A stretch of DNA of 64,000 nt from CAIXSC01 sp046349915 (GCA_046349915.1 JAXMBL010000007.1:186001-250000), one strand, 5' to 3'; positions 35,190-45,269 are shown, counted from the stretch's first letter. The notes: generated by a model from the sequence alone, not told the origin. Numbers and translations are program-made.

Positions 35190-35654
35190 GCTGGGCAGCC
35201 TATCGTTGACGGGACAAACGGGACAAGTCGAGCAGGCGAAAAAATAGTGGAGAGTTGGCCTAAGTGCTTTGGCGGCCCAGGTCGCAACAGTTAATGTCGG
35301 ATAAACAAGCCTTGACCAAATTCGGGACCGTGTTAGACTTCTGAACAACATGAGGTGCGAGACCGGCGAAGATCCTTAGGGACGCCGAGGTCATCAGCTA
35401 TCGATCATTAGCGGTACCGAGAATTCCGGGTTTGCGAGTCGCAACCCGTTGCAGCTCGGCTTCTTGCGTTCGACCGCGATGGGTTTTCTTGCTCCTGGCG
35501 TGGCGGAGTAATCCGTCCGCGGATGGCGTGCGATGCGTTCGCCCCACCGCCGACCCTGGCGTCGACAGTGTTTGTCGTCGACCGAGCCGCGTTAAGTGAC
35601 CCGCGGGCTTGCGCGCTCAGTCGGGGAGTTTTCGTATTCGGAAAGTGATTGAGA
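35190..35654. other. Divergent intergenic region with long helicase leader
   Basis: 465 bp without a credible gene, between archease and the DEAD-box gene. It contains a promoter-like pair at 35312-35339 that would leave an untranslated leader of about 310 nt before the helicase start. Long leaders of this kind are known for cold-inducible helicases. Confidence 0.55.
35312..35339 (+). promoter_or_regulatory. Possible sigma-70-type promoter for the helicase
   Basis: TTGACC (35312-35317), 16-nt spacer, TAGACT (35334-35339). Placement in the intergenic region supports it; no other evidence. Confidence 0.4.
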
Positions 35655-37229
35655 ATGAAGTTCGAAAATCTGGGTTTGCATCAAAAACTGCTGCGGGCGA
35701 TCCAAGAACAAGGTTATCACACGCCCACCCCCATCCAACTGCAAGCCATCCCGCATGTACTGACAGGACGCGATCTCCTGGGGTGTGCTCAAACGGGCAC
35801 CGGTAAAACGGCTGCCTTTGCCTTGCCGACATTGCATCGACTCCTGATGGCGGACACCGTCATCATCGATGAACCCACGACCGTTCGTTCCAACCCAGCG
35901 GCGGCCACATCAGCGTCGGCCATTCCTGCGTCGGCCATTCCTGCGTCGGTCACCGGGCCAGCCCCGTCGCACGAACAGGCGTCGCATCGACCGTCGATCT
36001 CCGCGCACGGGTCGTCCCGAGTCAAGCCGTCGGCTCGCCCCATGTCGCGGCGAAAAATCCGCGCTTTGGTGCTGGCGCCGACTCGTGAACTTGCTGGACA
36101 GATCGGTGAGAGTTTCGACACCTATGGACGCTTCTCGGGCCTGCGCCAGACCGTCATCTATGGCGGCGTGGGACAAGGTCGGCAAGTCGATGCCTTGAAG
36201 CTGGGCGTCGACACGTTGATCGCAACTCCCGGGCGATTGCTCGATCTGATGCAACAGCGATACATCAGTCTCGCGGATGTCAGCATGTTGATTCTGGATG
36301 AAGCCGACCAGATGCTCGACATGGGCTTCCTCCCCGATCTGCGACGCATCGTCACTCAAGTTCCCCGCAACCGGCAGACTTTGATGTTCTCGGCGACGAT
36401 GCCCGGCGAGATTCGTCGGCTGGCCGATCAATGGCTGCAAAAGCCGGTCTCCGTGGAAGTAGCCCCTGTGGCGACTCCCGCGGAATTGGTGGAGCAGTCG
36501 GTGTTCATGGTCGAGCCGCGCGACAAGCCGCAACTGCTGGCGCAGTACCTGCAAAGTCAGGCCACTGGCCGCACGCTCGTCTTCACTCGCACCAAGCATG
36601 GCGCGGACAAGGTTGTGCGGATTCTCGAACGGTCAGGGATTCGAGCCGCCGCGATCCACGGCAACAAAAGCCAGAACGCTCGCCTGCGAGTCTTAGCCGA
36701 GTTCAAATCGCAGCGTCCTCCGGTGTTGGTGGCGACCGACATCGCGGCTCGCGGGCTCGACATCGACGAAATCTCGCATGTCATCAACTTTGATGTTCCC
36801 AACGTGCCGGAGACCTACGTGCATCGTATCGGACGCACGGGGCGAGCTGGCTCGACGGGTATCGCGGTATCGATGTGCGGCGGCGAAGAACGCGAATATC
36901 TGCGACAGATCGAACGACTGATGCGACGTCGCATTCAGGTCTTGTCGTACGACTTGCCGCCTGCCGACCCGCGGCAGGACGACTCGCGTTCACAGTCCTC
37001 GCATTCTCAACAACGCCCGCAGCAACAGCGTTCCCAGCAACAGCGACGCCCTCAGCAGCAACGCTCAGGCGCCAACAACCAGGCACGTGGGCAGGAGCGA
37101 GCCAACGGCGCGAGTGAAGGGAATGACGCGGCTCGGCAGGGACATCAGCCAGCGGCTCATCCCGCGGGCCATCGCCAACGATCGTTCGGTCGCGGTTCAA
37201 AAGGTCGGCGCTATAGCTCGCGAGTCTAG
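35655..37229 (+). CDS. DEAD-box RNA helicase (RhlE-like) with linker insertion
   Basis: A 524-residue protein from ATG 35655. Motifs: Q-motif (PTPIQLQAIP), I AQTGTGKT (45-52), Ia PTRELAGQ, Ib TPGR, II LDEADQMLDMGF, III FSATM, IV LVFTRTKHGA, V VATDIAARGLDI, VI YVHRIGRTGRAG. An insertion of about 50 residues (68-133, rich in Ala, Ser and Pro with SAIPASAIPAS) separates motifs I and Ia, which is not usual in RhlE proteins. The C-terminus is a Gln/Arg-rich disordered tail. It unwinds RNA, probably ribosomal or cold-shock structures. The nearest promoter-like sequence leaves a long leader. Confidence 0.95.
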   Translation: MKFENLGLHQKLLRAIQEQGYHTPTPIQLQAIPHVLTGRDLLGCAQTGTGKTAAFALPTLHRLLMADTVIIDEPTTVRSNPAAATSASAIPASAIPASVTGPAPSHEQASHRPSISAHGSSRVKPSARPMSRRKIRALVLAPTRELAGQIGESFDTYGRFSGLRQTVIYGGVGQGRQVDALKLGVDTLIATPGRLLDLMQQRYISLADVSMLILDEADQMLDMGFLPDLRRIVTQVPRNRQTLMFSATMPGEIRRLADQWLQKPVSVEVAPVATPAELVEQSVFMVEPRDKPQLLAQYLQSQATGRTLVFTRTKHGADKVVRILERSGIRAAAIHGNKSQNARLRVLAEFKSQRPPVLVATDIAARGLDIDEISHVINFDVPNVPETYVHRIGRTGRAGSTGIAVSMCGGEEREYLRQIERLMRRRIQVLSYDLPPADPRQDDSRSQSSHSQQRPQQQRSQQQRRPQQQRSGANNQARGQERANGASEGNDAARQGHQPAAHPAGHRQRSFGRGSKGRRYSSRV

Positions 37230-37272
37230 ACGCGAGTGCGAATAGGCGAGGCAAAGAAACGCAATAAACTGA

Positions 37273-37301
37273 AGAACGACGTACTTCGCGTACGTCGTTC
37301 T
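37273..37301. terminator. Bidirectional hairpin between helicase and CobW genes
   Basis: AGAACGACGTAC and GTACGTCGTTCT form a perfect 12-bp stem with loop TTCGC. Located in the 105-bp gap between facing stops. There is no strong T-run on either side. Confidence 0.75.
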
Positions 37302-37334
37302 GGTTGAAGACGAGTCGTTGTTCTGGCAGCGACT

Positions 37335-38444
37335 TCAGTTCAAGATGCGGTGCGTCGGCACGGGACGGCCGGGACGGAAGCTCTGCACCGAGTTCATTTG
37401 GGCCGAAGCGCCGTAGCGACCGCAAACTTGGTCGACCGTCGCACGCACGAATTGTTCGAGTTCTGCGGGATCGACCGCGACTCGTGCGTTCACCACGACT
37501 TGCGCGTCCGTAACTCGACATTGCGAAGCGATCGACAGTTCGGGCGGAGTAAAGCTGCTCACCAAGTTGGCGACGCCGTAGGCGCTTTCGGCGAGTCCGA
37601 TGGTCTTGAGGTGAGCGGTTTCGGCGCCAACGGCGGCCAGACTCTGTTGGAGCTCGCGAATCAGGTCGAGCAGCAAGTCGTCCAGCACGAAGGGCGACTC
37701 GGCGGTGACTCGCAGTTGTGCGTTCAACCAACCCAATTCAGCTTCGCCTGCCGCGTAGAGGTCGTAGTCGAGTTCAATGACGCGCTGGCCGAAGTCGCCG
37801 CGTTGTTCGAGCACTTCACAGAGGGCGCCGAAACCCGTGCCCGTGCGAGCCGACATGCGCAAGACGGGACGCCCTGGATATTCGTCCGCGAGCCGTTCGG
37901 CCAGTTCCTGCACGTCCTCTTCCGGCAGCTCATCCACGCGGTTGATGATGACGAAATCGGCTTCTTCGATCTGTTTGCGGAAAATGTACTCGGCTTGCGG
38001 GGAGAAACCGGTGCGGGCTTGCGGCTTGGATCGCAAGATTCGTTGCCCGTGGCTGGGCTTCAGAATGACTCCGTAGGGGGCGACGTCGAGTGGTTGCTGG
38101 TAGACCTGGGCCAGCGGTCGTATGACGGTCGCGACCAAGTCGGTGCAACTGCCCACTGGTTCGGCCAGAATCACGTCGGGCCGGCCGTCGGCGCCTAGTT
38201 TCTCAACCACGCTGGTCAATTCATTGAAGTTGCAGCAAAAGCAGGCGCCAGCCACTTCGCCCACGTCGAAACCTTGGGAGCGAAGCGAGTTGGTGTCGAC
38301 AAGATCGGCCGCTTGATCGTTCGTCACGATCGCAACTCGCAGACCTTGGTCCTGGAAGTGTTTGGCGAGTCGCGAGACGGTCGTCGTCTTTCCCGCGCCC
38401 AGAAATCCGCCAATCATGATGAAACGGGGAGGAGTTGTAGACAT
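37335..38444 (-). CDS. CobW/COG0523-family GTPase
   Basis: A 369-residue protein. G1 GGFLGAGKTTTVSRL, CxCC-type metal site GACFCCNFNEL, Walker B-like VILAEPVGSC and the G4 element IINRVDEL (NRxD). COG0523 GTPases deliver zinc or cobalt to target enzymes. It is last in a probable operon after the transglutaminase-like gene (48 bp gap) and aquaglyceroporin gene. The C-terminal 120 residues are less conserved. No zinc uptake genes are nearby. Convergent with the helicase. Confidence 0.88.
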   Translation of the reverse strand: MSTTPPRFIMIGGFLGAGKTTTVSRLAKHFQDQGLRVAIVTNDQAADLVDTNSLRSQGFDVGEVAGACFCCNFNELTSVVEKLGADGRPDVILAEPVGSCTDLVATVIRPLAQVYQQPLDVAPYGVILKPSHGQRILRSKPQARTGFSPQAEYIFRKQIEEADFVIINRVDELPEEDVQELAERLADEYPGRPVLRMSARTGTGFGALCEVLEQRGDFGQRVIELDYDLYAAGEAELGWLNAQLRVTAESPFVLDDLLLDLIRELQQSLAAVGAETAHLKTIGLAESAYGVANLVSSFTPPELSIASQCRVTDAQVVVNARVAVDPAELEQFVRATVDQVCGRYGASAQMNSVQSFRPGRPVPTHRILN

Positions 38445-38492
38445 GAGTCGAGTGTTCCCAGGTTCGTGTGATGGATGCGAAAAGCGAGTTAT

Positions 38493-39761
38493 TTATCGGG
38501 CGATGTCTAAGGACTGAAGATCGGTGAAGGGGTAAGCGACCACGCGGTTCGGACGGTACGAATGAACCGTCATCCAGGCATGAGCCGTTTGCTTCTTGTT
38601 GGCGGGATCTGGGTCTGCGAGTGGAATGCCATCCGCTTCGACGTAAGCGGTCCGCACCACGGCCGCTCGGCGGCTGGCTGGCGGCGCGAGGTCAAAGTCG
38701 GACCCTCGCGTCTGCAGATACCACGTGTTGTCACGAAAGCCGCCGGCAAGTCGCGCGTAAGCGGCTTCTCGCAGCCGTCGTCGCTCGTCTTCACTCAGCC
38801 CTTCTTGCTTTCCAACCAAAGCCGCTAACTTCTGAGTCTCTGACACGTCGAAGCTGACCCAGCCATACGGCGGCAGATAGGCTTCGAGCTTGCAGTGAGA
38901 GGGAGAATTCTTGGGAAAGGGATTGATGCCGTACGTGATCCGAGTGGGGTAGCCGAGTGCTCGGCCGAGAGACGCACAAAGCCCGTGATAGTCGCTGCAG
39001 TGACCGCGGCGCTTCTCCAACGCGTGGATCGAGCTGGCGGCGAGCGAGGCATCGACGTGGTCGTAGGTCAAGTTCGAATCGGCCCAATGCATGATCGATG
39101 TCATGCCATGAAGGGGATTGGATGGCTTGCCTACGACTTCGCCCAGCAGTCGACGCACGCGTTCATCCACCACGACTCCCTGGGACTCGCTCATGCGATA
39201 GGCGTCGAAAGCAGACGGCCAGCGCTCGACCGTTGCGACCTTGCTTGGTTCGATGTTCCAGCGGAGCTCCCACACCTGAATGCGAAATCGATGCCGAAGA
39301 ATCAGCGCTCCTTGAGGATTCACAAACTCGAAGTATGCGAATCGATTGCCAAACTTCGGCTCGACTCCCAAACGCGGTTCGACAAATGTGGGGAAACTCG
39401 ACCATTCGCTGCCGCTCACCTCTTGTCCCGCATCGCTGGGAGGGGAAGGGATCCAGACTTGCAATCGTTTCGTCTGATAAGGGGGTGTCACCACGACAGA
39501 GAAGTCGACGTCGTAGGTCACCGGCGAACGACGCTCGGCCTGATAGGGCAGTTGAGGGTCGAGCGTTAGTGCCGGTGAGGAATCGGTTGGCTGTGCGGCA
39601 GGCGGCGTTGCGGCGGGCGGTTGTGCGGCGGCTGTGATCGTCGACGCAGCCGCGATCGTCGCGATGATCGTCGCGGCAGCCCAGCGCGCGAACGACAAAA
39701 TCGCCCAGTGGCTGAGCAAGCGATCAAGCGAACTGAGGCGAAATGGCATGCAGGGACTCAT
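38493..39761 (-). CDS. Transglutaminase-like exported protein
   Basis: A 422-residue protein from ATG 39761, selected because GGAGGAAAC gives an excellent ribosome-binding site and ATGA overlaps the aquaporin stop. Residues 1-50 include a hydrophobic signal or anchor. The transglutaminase core is at about 240-330: RRGHCSDYHGLCASLGRALG (Cys nucleophile region), then SHCKLEAYLPPYGWVSFDVS (His and Asp positions). The N-terminal half is beta-rich. In Planctomycetes such proteins are of unknown role, possibly peptide crosslinking or proteolysis in the periplasm. Translationally coupled to the aquaglyceroporin gene. Confidence 0.87.
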   Translation of the reverse strand: MSPCMPFRLSSLDRLLSHWAILSFARWAAATIIATIAAASTITAAAQPPAATPPAAQPTDSSPALTLDPQLPYQAERRSPVTYDVDFSVVVTPPYQTKRLQVWIPSPPSDAGQEVSGSEWSSFPTFVEPRLGVEPKFGNRFAYFEFVNPQGALILRHRFRIQVWELRWNIEPSKVATVERWPSAFDAYRMSESQGVVVDERVRRLLGEVVGKPSNPLHGMTSIMHWADSNLTYDHVDASLAASSIHALEKRRGHCSDYHGLCASLGRALGYPTRITYGINPFPKNSPSHCKLEAYLPPYGWVSFDVSETQKLAALVGKQEGLSEDERRRLREAAYARLAGGFRDNTWYLQTRGSDFDLAPPASRRAAVVRTAYVEADGIPLADPDPANKKQTAHAWMTVHSYRPNRVVAYPFTDLQSLDIAR

Positions 39762-40648
39762 GTTTCCTCCCTGTCGGCGGCCAAAGCGGGTTTGATCGCC
39801 TTCTCGTAGATGCCAGCGCCTAGCGTCGCGCCGACGATTGGCGCCACGATGTAAACGGTCAGCCAGGAAAGGTCTGTAAACCAAGGAAATGCGACGCTCC
39901 CCCAGCCAGCGAAATAAGCGAACAGGCGAGGGCCGAAGTCGCGGGCGGGATTAAAGCCCGCTTGCGTGAGTGGAGCGAGCACGGAGATTAATGCAGAAAC
40001 TGTCAGGCCAATGAAGACGGGGGCCAAGCCGGCGGCAGGACGCCCCGAGTTGCTTGAGTCGGTGACGGCGAACACCACACATCCCAAAATCGCGGTCCCG
40101 AGCAGTTCGGCGAGAAATGCAGCCCCATGCGAGAATCTCGCTCGGAGCAGCGCATGCTTTTCCGGGTCGTAGGGACCCTCGCTCGTCGCCAGCACACCTG
40201 GATTCGGAAAGTACTCGCCATAACACATGGCCGTGACGATGCTCCCCGGTCCGCCTCGCACCACCCCCTTCTCAGCTTCTTTCGCCGCCAAAAATCCCGC
40301 GAAGAGGGTGTAGAGGATGGTGGAAGCCAAGATGGCGCCGGCCAGTTGAGCTGTGACGTAGGGGCCGACGAGTCGCCAGGGGTGTCTCCCAAAAACCGCG
40401 AACGCCACAGTCATGGCGGGATTGATGTGAGCGCCACTGACCGCGCCCGTTGTAAAGATGGCCAACATGATGGCCAAGCCCCAGACGACGGCGACCTGCC
40501 AAAGCCCACTTTGAGCCCCCAGCAGAACGGCCGTATGCACGGAACCACAGCCGAAGAACACCAGCATAAATGTGCCGAGCAGTTCGGCGAACAGTCGCTG
40601 GCGAACGGAAGGGGCGGCCATGGCGGGCTGGACTGCGGAGCGGGCCAT
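39758..40648 (-). CDS. Aquaglyceroporin (MIP family)
   Basis: A 296-residue six-helix channel. Both NPA boxes are present: SGAHINPAMTVAF and AGFNPARDFGPRLFAYFAG; the second is followed by RD, the glycerol-facilitator (GlpF) type rather than water-selective type. The long loop with EYFPNPGV before helix 4 is also as in GlpF. It would move glycerol or small polyols and water across the inner membrane. ATG 40648 and ATG 40621 are both possible starts. It overlaps the transglutaminase-like gene by ATGA. Divergent from the PSD1 gene, with a 200-bp intergenic region. Confidence 0.93.
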   Translation of the reverse strand: MARSAVQPAMAAPSVRQRLFAELLGTFMLVFFGCGSVHTAVLLGAQSGLWQVAVVWGLAIMLAIFTTGAVSGAHINPAMTVAFAVFGRHPWRLVGPYVTAQLAGAILASTILYTLFAGFLAAKEAEKGVVRGGPGSIVTAMCYGEYFPNPGVLATSEGPYDPEKHALLRARFSHGAAFLAELLGTAILGCVVFAVTDSSNSGRPAAGLAPVFIGLTVSALISVLAPLTQAGFNPARDFGPRLFAYFAGWGSVAFPWFTDLSWLTVYIVAPIVGATLGAGIYEKAIKPALAADREET

Positions 40649-40850
40649 CGAAGCGAATCCATATCCAAAGTTCTTGATGGGACGGCGCGAAGCGGCGTCA
40701 TTCTAATGTGTGCTCGAATGACCGGCAAGTCGCGACGACGATCCAATAATTAACGTCCCTTGCGCATCTGTTGTCTTTAGTGGACTAGGGAGAGTGGCTC
40801 GGGGCGGCCTGTCATCAGGGTCGCTAATCGGTTTGGGGGGAGCGAAAGAG

Positions 40851-43742
40851 ATGTTTCAATGGCTGTCAATCGCTGATCGTTCACCGCGACGTCGTCTCGG
40901 GACGCCGGTCTGGGCCGTCGTCGCAGGGCTGTTGCTCTGGGCGGGAAGTTCGGCGCTGGGAGTGGACGAGTCGGCTGACAACAGTCAACCGCCTGACAAG
41001 ACTCAGCAAACTGCGAGCAATGCGGGCAAGCAGAGTCCGAACAAGAATAGTCCAGCCAAGAAGAGTCCGGCCAAGAAGAAAGCGATTTTGAAGGCGTTGC
41101 TGACTCCCAAGCCCACGGACTCGCCCGCACCGGCAGGCGCCGTCGTCGGGGCGGTTGCGACTGAGCGTGGCTTGGCGCTTTTCGAGAAACGCATCCGGCC
41201 GGCATTAGTGCAGCATTGCTACGAATGTCACTCGCAGGAGAAAGGAGAACCCAAGGGAGGGTTGCTCGTCGATTCACGAGCGGGGCTTCTGGAGGGCGGC
41301 GAGTCGGGAGCCGCGATTGTCCCCGGAAATCCCGAGGATAGTCTGTTGCTGGAGGCGTTGCGCCATGACGGATTGGAGATGCCTCCCGAACGTAAGCTCC
41401 CCGACGATCTTATCGCGGACTTCGAGACGTGGATACGCTTGGGGGCGCCTGACCCCAGGCAAGGAGAAGCGAACTCGGGTGCTCGCAAGATTGACATTGC
41501 CGAAGGACGCAAATTCTGGGCGTTTCAGCCCGTGGCGACGGTCGAACCGCCGAAGACATTTTCGCCGGCGCGCGCCGATTGGCCTCGTAGCGACGTGGAT
41601 CGTTTCCTGTTGAGCGCCATGGAGGCGGATGGAGTCGTTCCTGTTGGCGACGCGGACCGACGCACTCTGTTACGCCGCTTGACGTTTGACTTGACGGGGT
41701 TGCCGCCGACTCCCGACGAGTTGGCCGCTTTCGAGGCGGACCGGACGCCAGACGCCCTCGAGAAGGTTGTCGACCGCCTCTTGAAGTCGCCTCGCTTTGG
41801 CGAACGCTGGGGAAAGCACTGGCTCGATGTCGCTCGTTATGCCGAGTCCAACGGCAACACGGATAACGTCACGTATCCGCATGCGTGGCGATATCGCGAT
41901 TACGTGTACGAGTCGCTCAATGCTGATAAGCCATTTAATCAGTTCTTGCTGGAGCAAGTGGCGGGCGACTTGATGCCCGCGGACTCGCCCGCTCAACGAG
42001 ACTCTCGACTGATCGCCACCGGTTTCCTCGCCCTCGGGTCGAAGCCACGAGCGCAAAACAACCCTGACTTCGAGATGGATGTGGTGGCTGAGCAAATCGA
42101 GGTGACGACGACGGCCTTCATGGCGTTGACCGTCGCTTGTGCTCGCTGCCACGACCATAAGTTCGATCCCATTCCGATCGAAGAGTACTACTCGATGGCC
42201 GGCATTTTCACCAGCACGGCGACGCTCTATAGCGGCGGGGGAGGGCAGGGGAATGGAAAGCTGCGGAACACTGGCTTTCACGCCTTGACGACCGTAGGCG
42301 GAGCGACGGCCGCGGAACCGGTGACGGGCGAGTCGAGCGACGAGTACGAGCGATTGCGAGCTGAGCGCGAGGGGTTGGAAACGCGTTTGCGTCGTCAGGG
42401 GGCGGAGATCATCCAGACGAACAAGCCCGCGACGTCGGACTCGTCCGACGAGGGCTCTACTAACCAAGCCGACTCAAACGATGCAAAGAAAGCAAAGAAA
42501 AAGGCCAAGAAGAAAGCCGCCAAACAACAAGCGGCCCAGGCGGCCGCGGCCAAGCCGACTTACGAGGTGAAGACGCCCGCGAACGCCGACGAAGCCACTC
42601 GCCGTCGCATTGCCAACCTAGAACGCCAATGGCGCGAAGTGGTGGATCGGATGGATCAACTGGCCGGTAACCGCACGACGACGTCGGGCGATACGTTGCC
42701 TGGGGCGGTGGCGATGGGCGTTCGCGATGCTCGACAAGTCGCCGACTGCAAGCTGTGCCTGCGAGGCGACTCGCAGAAACGCGGCCCCGCGGTTCCACGA
42801 GGCGTGGTGTCGGTGATTCCCTCCAGCGAGTCGGTCAAGATTCCCGCCGACCAGAGTGGAAGACTCGAGTTGGCTCGATGGATGGCGTCTCCCGATCATC
42901 CGCTGACGGCGCGTGTCTTCGTCAATCGAGTGTGGAAACACTTGTTTGGACGCGGCATCGTGCCGACGGTCGATAACTTCGGGGCTCTAGGCGAGCCCCC
43001 TAGCCATCCGGAACTTCTCGACTACCTTGCCGCTCGCTTTGTGGCGGACGGCTGGTCGATCAAGCAACTGATCCGCCAACTGGTGCTCACCCGCGCCTAC
43101 GGATTGTCCAGCGAATCGGATGTCGAGCGGTTGGAGAAGGACCCGGATAATGTGCTCGTCTGGCGGCATGCTCCGCGGCGGCTGGATGGCGAGTCGATTC
43201 GAGACGCGATTTTGGCGGTGAGTGGACAGTTGCAAGCAGACTCGCCGGGAGTTTCCGTAGTGGCGGGCTTGGGCGAGCGAGAGATACGCGGAAAACGCGG
43301 AGAAATCGACTTAGGCGTCGATCAATTGCGACATCGCAGCGCCTATTTGCCGATCTTGCGAAATGCGATGCCCGAGGTGTTGGAACTGTTTGACGCCGCC
43401 GATCCCAGCTTGGTGGTGGGATCGCGCGACGTGACGACGGTCCCCGCGCAGTCGCTCTACTTGATGAACAGCCCGTTCGTGGTGCGACAATCGCGTTACT
43501 TTGCGGAACGTTTGATCTCCGCGGAACCCTCGACCCCCGACGCCCGCGTCGATCTGGCGTTCGCGCTGGCGCTCGGTCGCGCGGCGACCGCGGACGAGAA
43601 GCATCGCGTCGTGGACTTTGTTCAGAAAGTCTTGACCACTGGCGCGGGCGCCGACAAAAGTGGTGCGATGGATGAGACGGCCGCGTGGAGCTGTTTCACA
43701 CAAGCGCTGCTGGCATCCGCCGAATTTCGCTATGTCGAGTGA
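40851..43742 (+). CDS. PSCyt1-PSCyt2-PSD1 (DUF1549/DUF1553) cytochrome-type protein
   Basis: A 963-residue exported protein from ATG 40851 (GGGGGGAGCGAAAGAG before it). A signal peptide (about 1-37) is followed by a Lys/Pro/Ala linker, PSCyt1 with QHCYECHSQEKGE, DUF1549 with HWLDVARYAES and CARCHDHKFDPIPIEEYY, a Lys/Ala-rich insert (KKAKKKAKKKAAKQQAAQAA), and DUF1553 from about 690 to the end (ELARWMASPDHPLTARVFVN, LTRAYGLSS, TVPAQSLYLMNSPFV). Its DUF1501 partner follows 117 bp downstream, the usual planctomycete pair. Function is unproven; a periplasmic c-type electron-transfer system is often assumed. Confidence 0.94.
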   Translation: MFQWLSIADRSPRRRLGTPVWAVVAGLLLWAGSSALGVDESADNSQPPDKTQQTASNAGKQSPNKNSPAKKSPAKKKAILKALLTPKPTDSPAPAGAVVGAVATERGLALFEKRIRPALVQHCYECHSQEKGEPKGGLLVDSRAGLLEGGESGAAIVPGNPEDSLLLEALRHDGLEMPPERKLPDDLIADFETWIRLGAPDPRQGEANSGARKIDIAEGRKFWAFQPVATVEPPKTFSPARADWPRSDVDRFLLSAMEADGVVPVGDADRRTLLRRLTFDLTGLPPTPDELAAFEADRTPDALEKVVDRLLKSPRFGERWGKHWLDVARYAESNGNTDNVTYPHAWRYRDYVYESLNADKPFNQFLLEQVAGDLMPADSPAQRDSRLIATGFLALGSKPRAQNNPDFEMDVVAEQIEVTTTAFMALTVACARCHDHKFDPIPIEEYYSMAGIFTSTATLYSGGGGQGNGKLRNTGFHALTTVGGATAAEPVTGESSDEYERLRAEREGLETRLRRQGAEIIQTNKPATSDSSDEGSTNQADSNDAKKAKKKAKKKAAKQQAAQAAAAKPTYEVKTPANADEATRRRIANLERQWREVVDRMDQLAGNRTTTSGDTLPGAVAMGVRDARQVADCKLCLRGDSQKRGPAVPRGVVSVIPSSESVKIPADQSGRLELARWMASPDHPLTARVFVNRVWKHLFGRGIVPTVDNFGALGEPPSHPELLDYLAARFVADGWSIKQLIRQLVLTRAYGLSSESDVERLEKDPDNVLVWRHAPRRLDGESIRDAILAVSGQLQADSPGVSVVAGLGEREIRGKRGEIDLGVDQLRHRSAYLPILRNAMPEVLELFDAADPSLVVGSRDVTTVPAQSLYLMNSPFVVRQSRYFAERLISAEPSTPDARVDLAFALALGRAATADEKHRVVDFVQKVLTTGAGADKSGAMDETAAWSCFTQALLASAEFRYVE

Positions 43743-43859
43743 CCTGTGACTTGTTTTGACCTGTGACTTGTTTTTGATTTTGGACTTTTTTTGGACTTGC
43801 CGTGTCGCGTTGAGTCGGCGACACCCTTGGAACCTCTGCCTTACTCAGGAGCTTTCGCG

Positions 43860-45269
43860 ATGTCCACCGCTTCAAGGATTGTTCCCGCTCATTCTCGCCG
43901 CCAATGGCTCGAGTATATGGCGGGCGGGATGGGAACGGTCGCGCTCGCGGGCCTTTTTGCTACGGCTGGAAACAGTTTGTCGGCACGTGCCGACGAGCAA
44001 CCAGCGAGCCCTTTGGCGCCGCGCGCTCCGCATTTCGCCCCGCGAGCGAAGCGAGTGATCTTTGCCTGTATGCGAGGCGGACCTTCGCACGTTGACACCT
44101 TTGACTACAAGCCGCAATTGACGGCGAAGGATGGCGAGGCCGCGCCGAAGAACAAGGGACGCAAACTACTGGGCTCCCCCTGGAAGTTCGCTCAACATGG
44201 GCAGTCGGGGCAGTGGATCTCGGAGCTGTTTCCACAAGTCGCCCAGCAAGCCGACAAGTTGTGTGTCGTCAACAGCATGTGGACCGATGTCCCGAATCAT
44301 CCGCAAGCCTTCATGATGTTGCACACGGGCGAGTTTCGATTCGCTCGACCAAGCATGGGCGCCTGGGTGCTGTATGGCTTGGGGACCGAAAACCAGAATC
44401 TGCCAGGGTTCGTCACGATCGCCCCGCCCAATAATTTGGGAGGCGCACAGAACTATGCCAGCGGATTCTTGCCCGCGATCTTCCAGGGAACTCCCATTGG
44501 CCGAGAGGGACAGCGAGTGGCGGATGCGGGTATTGGCAACATCAAGCCGCCGCTGCCAGCTACCTTGCAACGCGAACAACTAGACCTGGTCCAGACGCTG
44601 AATCGCGACCTGCTCGCCAAACAATCGGCCAGTTCGGAGTTGGAGGGGGTGATCGAGTCGTTTGAGTTGGCTTTCCGCATGCAGTCGGCGCTGCCCGAGA
44701 CGCTCGATCTGACCGATGAAACTCGCGAGACTCTGGATGCGTACGGAATTGGCGGCGGACCGACCGACAACTTCGGACGTCAGTGCCTGATGGCTCGACG
44801 ATTGGCTGAAGCCGGCGTCCGGTTCATCGAGGTTTCGCATTCGAACTGGGATCAACACAACGGCTTGAAGAAGAACCTCGAATCAAATTCGCGGGCGATC
44901 GACCGACCGCTCGCCGCCTTGCTGGCCGATCTCCAGCAACGCGGGATGCTGGACGAAACGCTGGTGCTTTGGGGCGGCGAATTTGGACGCACGCCGCACG
45001 TCAAGCAGAAGGATGGTCGCGACCACAACGCCACTGCCTACTCGATGTGGCTCGCCGGCGGCGGCGTCAAGGGCGGCCTACGCTTCGGCGCCAGCGACGA
45101 TTACGGGATCGAAGCGATCGAGAACAAAGTACATCCGCACGATCTGCAAGCCACTCTACTGCATTTGCTGGGGCTCGACCACGAAAAACTGACCTATCGA
45201 TACGGCGGTCGCGATTATAAGTTGACGGGCGTAGGCGGTGCACGAGTCGTGAAGGAGATCCTCGCTTAG
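43860..45269 (+). CDS. DUF1501 protein, PSD1 partner
   Basis: A 469-residue protein from ATG 43860 (AGGAG 12 nt before). A Tat-like signal (SRRQWLEYMAGGMGTVALAG) leads to ACMRGGPSHVDTFDYKPQL, MWTDVPNHPQAFMML, the DUF1501 central region, and ETLVLWGGEFGRTPHV with the metal/phosphatase-fold GEFGRTP element, then HPHDLQATLLHLLGLDHEKL. DUF1501 belongs to the alkaline-phosphatase-like (sulfatase-related) fold. It is encoded with the preceding cytochrome protein and probably works with it. Confidence 0.93.
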   Translation: MSTASRIVPAHSRRQWLEYMAGGMGTVALAGLFATAGNSLSARADEQPASPLAPRAPHFAPRAKRVIFACMRGGPSHVDTFDYKPQLTAKDGEAAPKNKGRKLLGSPWKFAQHGQSGQWISELFPQVAQQADKLCVVNSMWTDVPNHPQAFMMLHTGEFRFARPSMGAWVLYGLGTENQNLPGFVTIAPPNNLGGAQNYASGFLPAIFQGTPIGREGQRVADAGIGNIKPPLPATLQREQLDLVQTLNRDLLAKQSASSELEGVIESFELAFRMQSALPETLDLTDETRETLDAYGIGGGPTDNFGRQCLMARRLAEAGVRFIEVSHSNWDQHNGLKKNLESNSRAIDRPLAALLADLQQRGMLDETLVLWGGEFGRTPHVKQKDGRDHNATAYSMWLAGGGVKGGLRFGASDDYGIEAIENKVHPHDLQATLLHLLGLDHEKLTYRYGGRDYKLTGVGGARVVKEILA

